Shown here: positions 15,745 to 21,956 of the stretch, piece after piece | Numbering within the stretch: position 1 is the stretch's first letter | Layout of the letters: each line of letters begins with the position of its first letter | Origin: JABMRP01 sp964444795 | GTDB lineage: Bacteria; Planctomycetota; Planctomycetia; Pirellulales; Thermoguttaceae | Length of the DNA stretch: 21,956 nt | Direction of reading: 5' to 3' | NCBI GenBank assembly: GCA_964444795.1 | Contig: CAYUIQ010000152.1 | Coordinates: forward strand, 1 to 21,956 | Notes under the pieces: generated by a model | Database searches by the model: none | What the model saw: only the letters and a program-made list of their open reading frames with translations | What the model was told of the DNA's origin: nothing | Position numbers and translations under genes: made by a program

Positions 15745-16995
15745 ATGAGAAGAAGAACGACGTTTCTATTTGCTATCCTCACGACCTTTTGCTGCAGCCG
15801 TGCAATAGCTGCCGACAAGCCCCTGAAGGTTTACATCCTGGCCGGGCAGTCCAACATGGAGGGGCAGGCCAAGGTCGAGACGTTCGACTACATCGGCGAC
15901 GACCCGGCCACCGCGCCTTTGCTGGTGGAAATGCGCGGCCCCGACGGCAAGCCACGCGTGTGCGACAATGTCTGGATCTCGTACCTCACGGGATCGAAAA
16001 ACGGCAACGGCGAGGGATTCGGCAAGCTGACCTCCGGGTACGGGTCTCGCTACCAGAATCCGGCTGAGGACGGCGGCAAGATCGGCCCGGAGTTTACCTT
16101 CGGCATCACCATGGCCAAGGCGACCGGCGGCCCGATCCTGATCATCAAGACCGCGTGGGGCGGCAAGAGCCTGCATACCGATTTCCGCCCGCCCAGCGCC
16201 GGGCCTTATGAGTTCAGCGAGGCGCAGTTGGAGAACTTCAAGAAGCAGGGCAAGGATATTGAACAGATCAAAGCCGACAAGGCCAGAGCGACGGGCCACT
16301 ACTATCGCCTCATGACCGACCATGTGAAGACGGTTCTAGCAGACATCAAGCGAGTCTACCCGGACTACGACGCCAAACAGGGCTACGAGATCGCTGGTTT
16401 CGTTTGGTTCCAGGGTTGGAACGACATGGTCGACAGCGGCACGTATCCCAATCGCGGCGAGCCGGGCGTCGGATACGCCAAGTACGGCCAGTGGATGGCC
16501 CACTTCATTCGTGACGTGCGTAAGGACCTCGGCGCTGCCAAGATGCCCTTTGTCATCGGCGTGATGGGTGTGGGCGGTCCGATCGAGAAGTACTCCAATC
16601 CGCGGTACAAAGTGACGCACGGCAATTTCCGCGCCGCCATGGCCGCCCCGACCAAACTGCCCGAGTTCAAGGGCAATGTCGTCGCCGTGCGGACCGGCCT
16701 GTATTGGGACAAGCCCTTGGAGGCCATCGCGGACAAGTTCGGCAAGGTCAAGGACATGAGCCACCAACTGCGAAACAAGAGCAAAGGCCAGCCCAACGAA
16801 GACGGCAAGATGACGCCCAAGGAGCAGCAGGAGTATCTCAAGGAGTACCGAGCCAGAGTGATCACGCCTGAAGATGAAGCCATGTGGCGGCGCGGCGCCT
16901 CCAACGCCGGTTACCACTACCTCGGCTGCGCCAAGACGATGGCCTTGATCGGCCAAGCGTTTGCCGAGGCCACGCTGGAGATGGAGTCACCGTGA
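15745..16995 (+). CDS. Secreted SGNH/sialate O-acetylesterase-type esterase (SASA domain)
   Basis: This 416-residue protein has a signal peptide (MRRRTTFLFAILTTFCCS, cleavage near residue 23) directly followed by the SASA (PF03629-type) domain. The nucleophile block is YILAGQSNMEGQ (residues 30-41, Ser36), the WFQGWND block is at 221-227 and the last block is GYHYLGCAKTMALIG with His391 as a candidate catalytic His. Members remove O-acetyl groups from carbohydrates; planctomycete forms commonly have Trp where WxQGE has Glu, as here, so activity is likely but not certain. Its real substrate may not be sialic acid. ATG 15745 is chosen because AAGGAG lies 8 nt upstream, and the longer frame upstream (to 15586) lies inside the previous sulfatase gene. 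The stop TGA (16993-16995) overlaps the GTG start of the next sulfatase by four bases (GTGA), implying coupled translation. Confidence 0.9.
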   Translation: MRRRTTFLFAILTTFCCSRAIAADKPLKVYILAGQSNMEGQAKVETFDYIGDDPATAPLLVEMRGPDGKPRVCDNVWISYLTGSKNGNGEGFGKLTSGYGSRYQNPAEDGGKIGPEFTFGITMAKATGGPILIIKTAWGGKSLHTDFRPPSAGPYEFSEAQLENFKKQGKDIEQIKADKARATGHYYRLMTDHVKTVLADIKRVYPDYDAKQGYEIAGFVWFQGWNDMVDSGTYPNRGEPGVGYAKYGQWMAHFIRDVRKDLGAAKMPFVIGVMGVGGPIEKYSNPRYKVTHGNFRAAMAAPTKLPEFKGNVVAVRTGLYWDKPLEAIADKFGKVKDMSHQLRNKSKGQPNEDGKMTPKEQQEYLKEYRARVITPEDEAMWRRGASNAGYHYLGCAKTMALIGQAFAEATLEMESP

Positions 16996-18395
16996 GACAT
17001 TCATATTGCCTTATGTTCTTGATTGCGTTGCAGGTGACCGTCCATGCGGCGGATGCACTCGCGGCAGCCAAGCCCAACGTTGTCTTCATATTCGTTGACG
17101 ATCAGGGATACTACGACCTCGGTTGTTACGGTGCGACCGAGGTTAAGACACCGCACATCGACGCTCTGGCCCATGGCGGCGTAAGGTTGACGGACTATTA
17201 CGCCGCGGCTCCGATTTGCAGCCCCTCGCGCGCCGGCCTATTGACCGGCTGTTATCCAAGACGAGTCGGGCTGGCGACGTGGGTGCAGCGGGCGGATTCG
17301 CCAGTCGGCATTCACTCCGACGAGTTGACCATTGCCGAACTGTTCCGGCAAAACGGCTACCGGACGACGTGCATCGGCAAGTGGCATCTTGGTTTTCATC
17401 AGCCGTTCCTGCCGCAAAGTCAGGGGTTCGACGAATACTTCGGCCTGTTGCACAATCTCGATCCCGTGGAGACCGTCCACTTCGAGAATTCCGGCGGCGC
17501 TCCGCTCATGCGAGGCAACGATGTCGTGAAACGCCCGGCCGATCCGGCCGAGTTAACTCGGCTTTACACGGACGAAGCCATTGCCTTTGTCGAGCGCAAC
17601 AAAGATCGGCCGTTCTTCCTGTATCTCCCGCACACGATGCTGCACGCGCCGTTGGGCGTCAGTCGAGAGTTTCAGGGGAGTTCGCGATTCGGCCAGTACG
17701 GCGACGCCATTCAGGAGTTGGATCATCATGTCGGCCGTCTGATGGATGCGCTGAAGAAGCTCGGAATCGACGAGCGAACGGTTGTTGTCTACGCCTCGGA
17801 TAACGGACGCGGTCCCGGACGCAACGAGACTCAACCTTTGCGCGGTCGCAAACTCTCGACGTACGAAGCGGGCATCCGAGTTCCCTGCATCGCATGGGGA
17901 CCGGGAGTCGGGATTCGACGGGGGTATGAATCGCACGCGATCGTCCACGCCATGGACTGGTATCCCACGCTCGCGTCGTTGGCCGGGATTGAAGTCCCCA
18001 GCGGCCGAGTCATCGACGGTCGCGACATCGGGCCGCTGTTGGTTGGAGAGAGCGACGTCGTGCCAGGTCCCAGCGAAAAGCTGTCGCTCAACGCATCCGT
18101 TCCGCACCGACGCCCGTGGAATCCCGGCCTCGAATGGCGAGAGATCATTTCTCGCGACGAGTACACCAACGCGTTCTTTTATCACGGGAGCCACGGAGCA
18201 CTTGCAGCCGTTCGCTCCGGCCGCTGGAAGCTGTACCTGAATCCAACGCTGATGTTGTACGACCTTGAAAGCGACCCCGGTGAATCCAGGCCGGTACGCA
18301 ACGGGACCATCGCACGCAAACTCCGCGGCATGGCCGTCCTGTTTCAGGAAGAGATGCGAGACGGTACTCGTCCGGTGGGCGCGGTGTCGAAATGA
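16992..18395 (+). CDS. Secreted S1-family arylsulfatase-like sulfatase (sulfatase 2)
   Basis: This 467-residue sulfatase has all standard S1 residues. VDDQG carries Asp36-Asp37, the formylglycine site is CSPSR with Cys76, GKWHLG is at 129-134 with Lys130 and His132, HTMLHAPLG supplies a His, and SDNG carries Asp270-Asn271. Sequence KLSTYEAGIRVPCIAW has the Lys expected after the metal site. It resembles arylsulfatase A-type sulfatases. The start is GTG 16992, overlapping the upstream esterase stop as GTGA, with GGAG at 16983-16986 five nt upstream. The alternative ATG at 17013 would shorten the signal peptide and has no ribosome site. The signal (RHSYCLMFLIALQVTVHA) predicts export. Activity requires a maturation enzyme encoded elsewhere. 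The 119 bp after the gene carry an inverted repeat at 18439-18481. The precise sulfate ester is unknown. Confidence 0.95.
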   Translation: MRHSYCLMFLIALQVTVHAADALAAAKPNVVFIFVDDQGYYDLGCYGATEVKTPHIDALAHGGVRLTDYYAAAPICSPSRAGLLTGCYPRRVGLATWVQRADSPVGIHSDELTIAELFRQNGYRTTCIGKWHLGFHQPFLPQSQGFDEYFGLLHNLDPVETVHFENSGGAPLMRGNDVVKRPADPAELTRLYTDEAIAFVERNKDRPFFLYLPHTMLHAPLGVSREFQGSSRFGQYGDAIQELDHHVGRLMDALKKLGIDERTVVVYASDNGRGPGRNETQPLRGRKLSTYEAGIRVPCIAWGPGVGIRRGYESHAIVHAMDWYPTLASLAGIEVPSGRVIDGRDIGPLLVGESDVVPGPSEKLSLNASVPHRRPWNPGLEWREIISRDEYTNAFFYHGSHGALAAVRSGRWKLYLNPTLMLYDLESDPGESRPVRNGTIARKLRGMAVLFQEEMRDGTRPVGAVSK

Positions 18396-18438
18396 AAGAC
18401 TGCAAAGCGTGATATGAGGGAGCTTTTCTTAACTTTGA

Positions 18439-18481
18439 AACACGCCACCATGCCTAATGTCAACCAACGTTGCGGCGTGTT
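18439..18481. repeat. 8-bp inverted repeat upstream of the LamG-esterase gene
   Basis: AACACGCC (18439-18446) and GGCGTGTT (18474-18481) are perfect reverse complements separated by 27 nt. The element lies in the 119-bp gap between sulfatase 2 and the LamG-esterase gene, 33 nt before the latter's ATG. It has no T-tract, so a protein-binding site or a weak RNA structure is as likely as a terminator. It may also be chance. Confidence 0.3.
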
Positions 18482-18514
18482 CACGCGGCCGTAACAGCGA
18501 AAGGGCCGACCTTG

Positions 18515-21500
18515 ATGAAACAACAACCTATTTCCCGCCACGCTGGTAGACAACGATATGTCCCTGCTCTCGTCGGACTGCTATGTGGAGCGGCGTCGAG
18601 TTTTTTTGTCGCGAGCAGCGCTTCCGCCCAATACCCGGATTGGAAACATTCGGGTTCGATTTACATCCTCACCACACCCGAGGGCGCGGACCTTCCGGCA
18701 TCCGCATCGGTGAAGGATTTTCCATTGCTCGTCCGTCTGAACCGCGACAACTTTCGTTTTTCCGAGACTGAGGAGGGAGGCAGCGATATCAGGGTTTCGT
18801 CCGGCGGGAAGCCATTATCCTACGAGATCGACCAGTGGGATCAGGAGGCGGGTGTGGCAAGCATTTGGGTGAGGATTCCATCGATCAGGGGAAACGACCG
18901 CCAGGAGATCAACATCCATTGGGGGAAAGCCGGCGCCCCGAGCGCCTCGGACGGCAAGGCCGTTTTCAACGCTTCCAATGGATACATCGGCGTGTGGCAC
19001 TTTGGCCGTGAGGTGCGTGATGTGGTGGGGAGTTTGGAGTCCGAGGACAAGGGGACGACGAACACCGAAGGCATGATCGGCGGCGCGCGACATTTTCCCG
19101 GGAAGATGGGGGTGTTCTGCGGAGAGGATATCCAGACGCTTCCGTCGGGCCCGGCGCCTCACAGCACGCAGGCCTGGTTCCGGCCGGACACGTCAAACGG
19201 GCGGATCGTGGCCTGGGGGAACGAGGAGGGGCAGGGCAAGGTAACGATGAGTTACCGAAGCCCTCCGCGGATCCGGATGGATTGCTATTTCTCCAACGGC
19301 GATGTCAAGGCGGAGATTCCCGGCCGGGCAAAGGGCTGGAGCCACGCCGTCCACACCTTCGAAAACGGGCAGTCCATCTTGTACATCAACGGCGTGAAGC
19401 GGGGGGAGGGGAACCCCAGGCACTCGCAGTTGGCGATTCGGAGACCTGCCAGAATGTGGATCGGTGGCTGGTATGACAACTACGACTACATCGGGGATAT
19501 CGATGAGGTGCGCATCTCCGGCGCGGCCCGGTCCGCGAACTGGGTGCGTCTGGAGTATGAAAACCAAAAGCCGATGCAGACCTTGGTCGGCCCGGTGGTT
19601 CAGCGTGGCGACGAGTTCGCTCTATCGCCGAGCAGCGTGGCGATGAACGAGGGCCGGGCCGTGGATCTTGCGGCCAAGGCGGGTGGCGCGCAGAAGGTAT
19701 ATTGGTCCGTGGTGCAAGGTGATGAAGAATCCGTGATTGCCACGGACCGGTTTCGCATCTCTTTTGACGCGGGACGGGTTATTGGAGACCGGGCACTGAA
19801 GATCCGGTTTGATGCGGTTTATGCCGACGGCGTTCGATCGATTGAAGTCCCCGTCACGGTGAAGGAAACAATTCCCGAGCCGGAGTTTGTCCTCAAGGCT
19901 CCGGCAAACTGGGATGGGCGCGAGACCATTGAGATTCAGCCGGAGATCAAGAATTTGGAAGCGATGCAGAGAGCGGGCGTTGGTCAACTCGATTACCGTT
20001 GGGAGGTTTCCGGGCTGGCGACGATCAAGGACGAGGAGCCCGCAAAGCTGGTTCTCAGCCGTGCGCAGAACAGTGGCAAGATGACGGTAACACTCTCACT
20101 ATCAAACGGGGGTGATGCGGTCATGGCCTCGGCGGAGGTCGCCGCCCGGGAACCGGAGACTGACGCTTGGGTTCCCTGGGTTCCCGGCGACCATGAAATG
20201 CCGGTCCAGGGGCAATTCTACGCACGCGACGATAGCGGCAAAGGCACCTTGCACTGTAAGGGGGCATTGGAGGAGAAGGCCGAGGAGGTCTTTCTGCGAG
20301 TACTTGCGGATGGGAAAAAGTACGCGGAAGAAAGTAGGGTGCCAGGAAAGGACGGTTCTTACTCCTTCGCCGTCAAGCTCGAGCCGGCCCTGGTCAAATA
20401 CCAAATCGAGTTTGGGACCAAGACCGGGGGCGCGGAGACGGTTCTTCATCGGGCGGGCGATATCGTCTGCGGTGATGCCTACATAATCGAGGGCCAATCC
20501 AACGCGCTGGCAACCGACACGCGCGAGGAGTCTCCGCGCGTTACGAACCCGTGGGTCCGCAGCTATGGACGTCCGCGGTTCTTCAAGGAAGGGGAAACGG
20601 AGAGCCTCTGGTGCAAGCCGGTATGGAAAGCGCAGAAGGAACACTTGGCGGAATTGGGATGGTGGGGCATGGAGTTGGCCAATCGATTGGTGGAGAGCCA
20701 GAAAGTTCCCGTATTCATCGTCAATGGCGCACGCGGTGGAACCAGGATCGACCAGCATCAGCGTAACGACGAGAACCCGACAGATCTCGATACGATTTAC
20801 GGTCGCATGCTCTGGCGCGTGCAGGAGGCGCGTTTGACCCACGGGATCCGGGCAGCCATCTGGCATCAGGGTGAGAATGATCAGGGAGCGGCGGGACCCG
20901 ACGGCGGATACGGTTGGGAAACCTACCAGCGCTACTTCGTTGACATGTCGGCAGACTGGAAGCGGGATTTCCCAAACGTTCGACACTACTACATCTTCCA
21001 GATCTGGCCCAACTCGTGCAGCATGGGCGGCGGGAACGGGAACATGCTGAGGGAGGTCCAGCGGACTCTCCCCCGCCTGTATTCCAACATGGACGTCATG
21101 TCGACACTCGGGATCAAACCACCCGGGCCATGTCACTATCCGCTCTCCGGCTGGTCACAGTTCGCCACTCTGCTGCAACCGCTGATCGAACGGGACTTCT
21201 ACGGCAGGAAGGTCAGCGGATCCATCACCCCTGCAAACCTCAAGCAGGCTTACTACACAAACGCTGCCAAGAATGCGATTGCCCTGCAGTTCGATCAGCC
21301 GGTAGTCTGGAAGGACTCGCTGGTCGGTGAGTTCCGTCTGGACGGCGTAAAAGGGAAAGTCGCGTCGGGCGCCGTCTCGGGCAATGTGCTCACGCTCAAG
21401 CTGACCGAACCGGTCCAGGCGGGGAAGATCACCTACCTGGATGAGATGGCATGGAGCCAGGACAGGCTGCTCGTCGGCCGCAACGGCATCGCCGCCCTGA

Positions 21501-21544
21501 CATTCTGTAATGTGCCGGTTTTGGACGAAAGGAAGACAAAATGA
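18515..21544 (+). CDS. Multidomain secreted esterase: DUF2341 + LamG-like + Ig-like + SASA SGNH domain
   Basis: This 1009-residue exported protein has a long basic n-region and a hydrophobic signal (about 16-38, SASA/QYPDW). DUF2341 follows at about 65-165 (FPLLVRLNRDNF, INIHWGKAG), then a LamG/concanavalin-like domain at about 175-350, ending in IDEVRISGAARSANWVRLEYENQ. Beta-rich Ig/PKD-like segments span about 370-590. A SASA-type SGNH esterase lies at about 650-900, with EGQSNALA (Ser662), IWHQGENDQG (Glu787) and CHYPLSGW (His874). A beta-sandwich closes the protein (about 905-1009). The nonenzymatic domains probably hold the enzyme on polysaccharide or on the cell surface, and the esterase should remove O-acetyl groups. 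ATG 18515 is used; the upstream ribosome site (AAAGGG) is weak. The stop overlaps the next sulfatase ATG by four bases (ATGA). Codon choice (many GGG, AGG, GTT and TCC) looks different from neighbours, a possible sign of transfer. Domain calls are firm; substrate is inference. Confidence 0.9.
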   Translation: MKQQPISRHAGRQRYVPALVGLLCGAASSFFVASSASAQYPDWKHSGSIYILTTPEGADLPASASVKDFPLLVRLNRDNFRFSETEEGGSDIRVSSGGKPLSYEIDQWDQEAGVASIWVRIPSIRGNDRQEINIHWGKAGAPSASDGKAVFNASNGYIGVWHFGREVRDVVGSLESEDKGTTNTEGMIGGARHFPGKMGVFCGEDIQTLPSGPAPHSTQAWFRPDTSNGRIVAWGNEEGQGKVTMSYRSPPRIRMDCYFSNGDVKAEIPGRAKGWSHAVHTFENGQSILYINGVKRGEGNPRHSQLAIRRPARMWIGGWYDNYDYIGDIDEVRISGAARSANWVRLEYENQKPMQTLVGPVVQRGDEFALSPSSVAMNEGRAVDLAAKAGGAQKVYWSVVQGDEESVIATDRFRISFDAGRVIGDRALKIRFDAVYADGVRSIEVPVTVKETIPEPEFVLKAPANWDGRETIEIQPEIKNLEAMQRAGVGQLDYRWEVSGLATIKDEEPAKLVLSRAQNSGKMTVTLSLSNGGDAVMASAEVAAREPETDAWVPWVPGDHEMPVQGQFYARDDSGKGTLHCKGALEEKAEEVFLRVLADGKKYAEESRVPGKDGSYSFAVKLEPALVKYQIEFGTKTGGAETVLHRAGDIVCGDAYIIEGQSNALATDTREESPRVTNPWVRSYGRPRFFKEGETESLWCKPVWKAQKEHLAELGWWGMELANRLVESQKVPVFIVNGARGGTRIDQHQRNDENPTDLDTIYGRMLWRVQEARLTHGIRAAIWHQGENDQGAAGPDGGYGWETYQRYFVDMSADWKRDFPNVRHYYIFQIWPNSCSMGGGNGNMLREVQRTLPRLYSNMDVMSTLGIKPPGPCHYPLSGWSQFATLLQPLIERDFYGRKVSGSITPANLKQAYYTNAAKNAIALQFDQPVVWKDSLVGEFRLDGVKGKVASGAVSGNVLTLKLTEPVQAGKITYLDEMAWSQDRLLVGRNGIAALTFCNVPVLDERKTK

Positions 21545-21956
21545 GAAAAGCTACCAGATTCGTGGCCATGGCTTTCGTATTCGCGACTCACTCGCTCCTC
21601 CCGGCTACCCCGTGTCTGGCGGCCGAGGATCTGCCCAACATCGTGATCATCTATGCCGACGATCTGGGGAACGGCGATTTGTCGTGCTACAACCCCAGAG
21701 CGGCCTACAAAACGCCGCGGCTCGACCGGATGGCCAAAGATGGGATCATGTTTACCGATGCCCACAGCCCTTCGACCATCTGCTCTCCCTCGCGCTACGG
21801 CCTCTACTCCGGGCAGCAGATTTACCGTTCGACCGGCCGCGGCGGCGGGGCGTTTGAAGGCCCCGGCGGTCCGAGTTATCTGAAACCGGGAACACTCACC
21901 CTGGGCGACATGCTGAAGGAAAAGGGATACCACACCGGCGTTTTCGGGAAGTGGCA
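21541..21956 (+). CDS. S1-family sulfatase, 3' truncated by window end (sulfatase 3)
   Basis: The visible 138 residues are the N-terminus of a further S1 sulfatase; the frame is still open at the last base. A signal peptide (MRKATRFVAMAFVFATHS, cleavage near residue 28) is followed by YADDLGNGDLSCY with the metal-binding Asp40-Asp41, the formylglycine motif CSPSR with Cys81, and YHTGVFGKW at the cut end, which is the start of GKWHxG. A Gly-rich loop between residues 96 and 108 (GRGGGAFEGPGGPS) is typical of a subset of these sulfatases. ATG 21541 overlaps the TGA of the preceding LamG-esterase gene (ATGA), with GGAAG at 21531-21535 five nt upstream, so the two are translationally coupled. The remainder, including the rest of the metal site, lies outside the window. 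The sulfatase identity is secure; subfamily and substrate are not. Confidence 0.93.
   Translation, partial: MRKATRFVAMAFVFATHSLLPATPCLAAEDLPNIVIIYADDLGNGDLSCYNPRAAYKTPRLDRMAKDGIMFTDAHSPSTICSPSRYGLYSGQQIYRSTGRGGGAFEGPGGPSYLKPGTLTLGDMLKEKGYHTGVFGKW

Noticed and set aside
18435..18460. Promoter-like TTGAAA with TAATGT before the LamG-esterase gene
   Set aside because: The spacer is only 14 nt and the -10 matches 3 of 6 bases, which is too weak to list as a promoter.
1..21956. tRNA genes, CRISPR arrays, insertion sequences or phage genes
   Set aside because: No tRNA-like cloverleaf, regularly spaced repeats, transposase or integrase motifs, or terminal repeats were noticed; the intergenic gaps are mostly too short to hold them.

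Overview
The window looks like chromosomal DNA from a planctomycete (Planctomycetota, perhaps a Pirellulales-like lineage) or a close relative. The reasons are lineage-typical gene families: a PSCyt1/DUF1549/DUF1553 (PSD1) cytochrome protein next to a DUF1501 protein, a Tat-exported Gfo/Idh/MocA oxidoreductase with a DUF1080 protein, a YdjY-domain protein, a PDZ/DUF6288-like giant and several S1 sulfatases. The DNA is visibly GC-rich. Nearly every product carries a Sec or Tat signal, so the region encodes extracytoplasmic proteins. I saw no tRNA, rRNA, insertion sequence, phage gene or CRISPR array.

Layout. 1-387 is the 3' end of a gene ending in a beta-sandwich, carbohydrate-binding-like domain. 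443-1816 (minus) is a secreted protein with one CxxCH haem site. A 482-bp divergent region separates it from the PSD1 cytochrome gene (2299-4665) and a DUF1501 gene (4718-6151), which form a two-gene operon. A 302-bp convergent gap follows, with a possible gene remnant. On the minus strand, DUF1080 (8509-7802) and Gfo/Idh/MocA (7749-6454) form an operon. A divergent control region (8510-8773) has an extended -10 promoter candidate on each strand and a GC-rich leader hairpin. From 8774 to the window end everything is on the plus strand: YdjY protein, 1207-aa PDZ/toroid/HEAT-like protein, HExxH metallopeptidase, then sulfatase, SGNH esterase, sulfatase, LamG-SGNH esterase, sulfatase (cut by the window end).

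How the genes may work together. The strict alternation sulfatase-esterase-sulfatase-esterase-sulfatase, with 4-nt stop/start overlaps at both esterase-to-sulfatase junctions, suggests coordinated removal of sulfate and O-acetyl decorations from a polysaccharide outside the cytoplasm. The divergent Gfo/Idh/MocA plus DUF1080 pair fits 3-keto-glycoside chemistry on the exposed sugars. The YdjY/PDZ/metallopeptidase trio has no assigned function; it may process or scaffold surface proteins. The PSD1/DUF1501/cytochrome group is a typical planctomycete set of uncertain function. Substrate and system-level roles are inference. No glycoside hydrolase, polysaccharide lyase, transporter, regulator or intact sulfatase-maturing enzyme lies inside the window.
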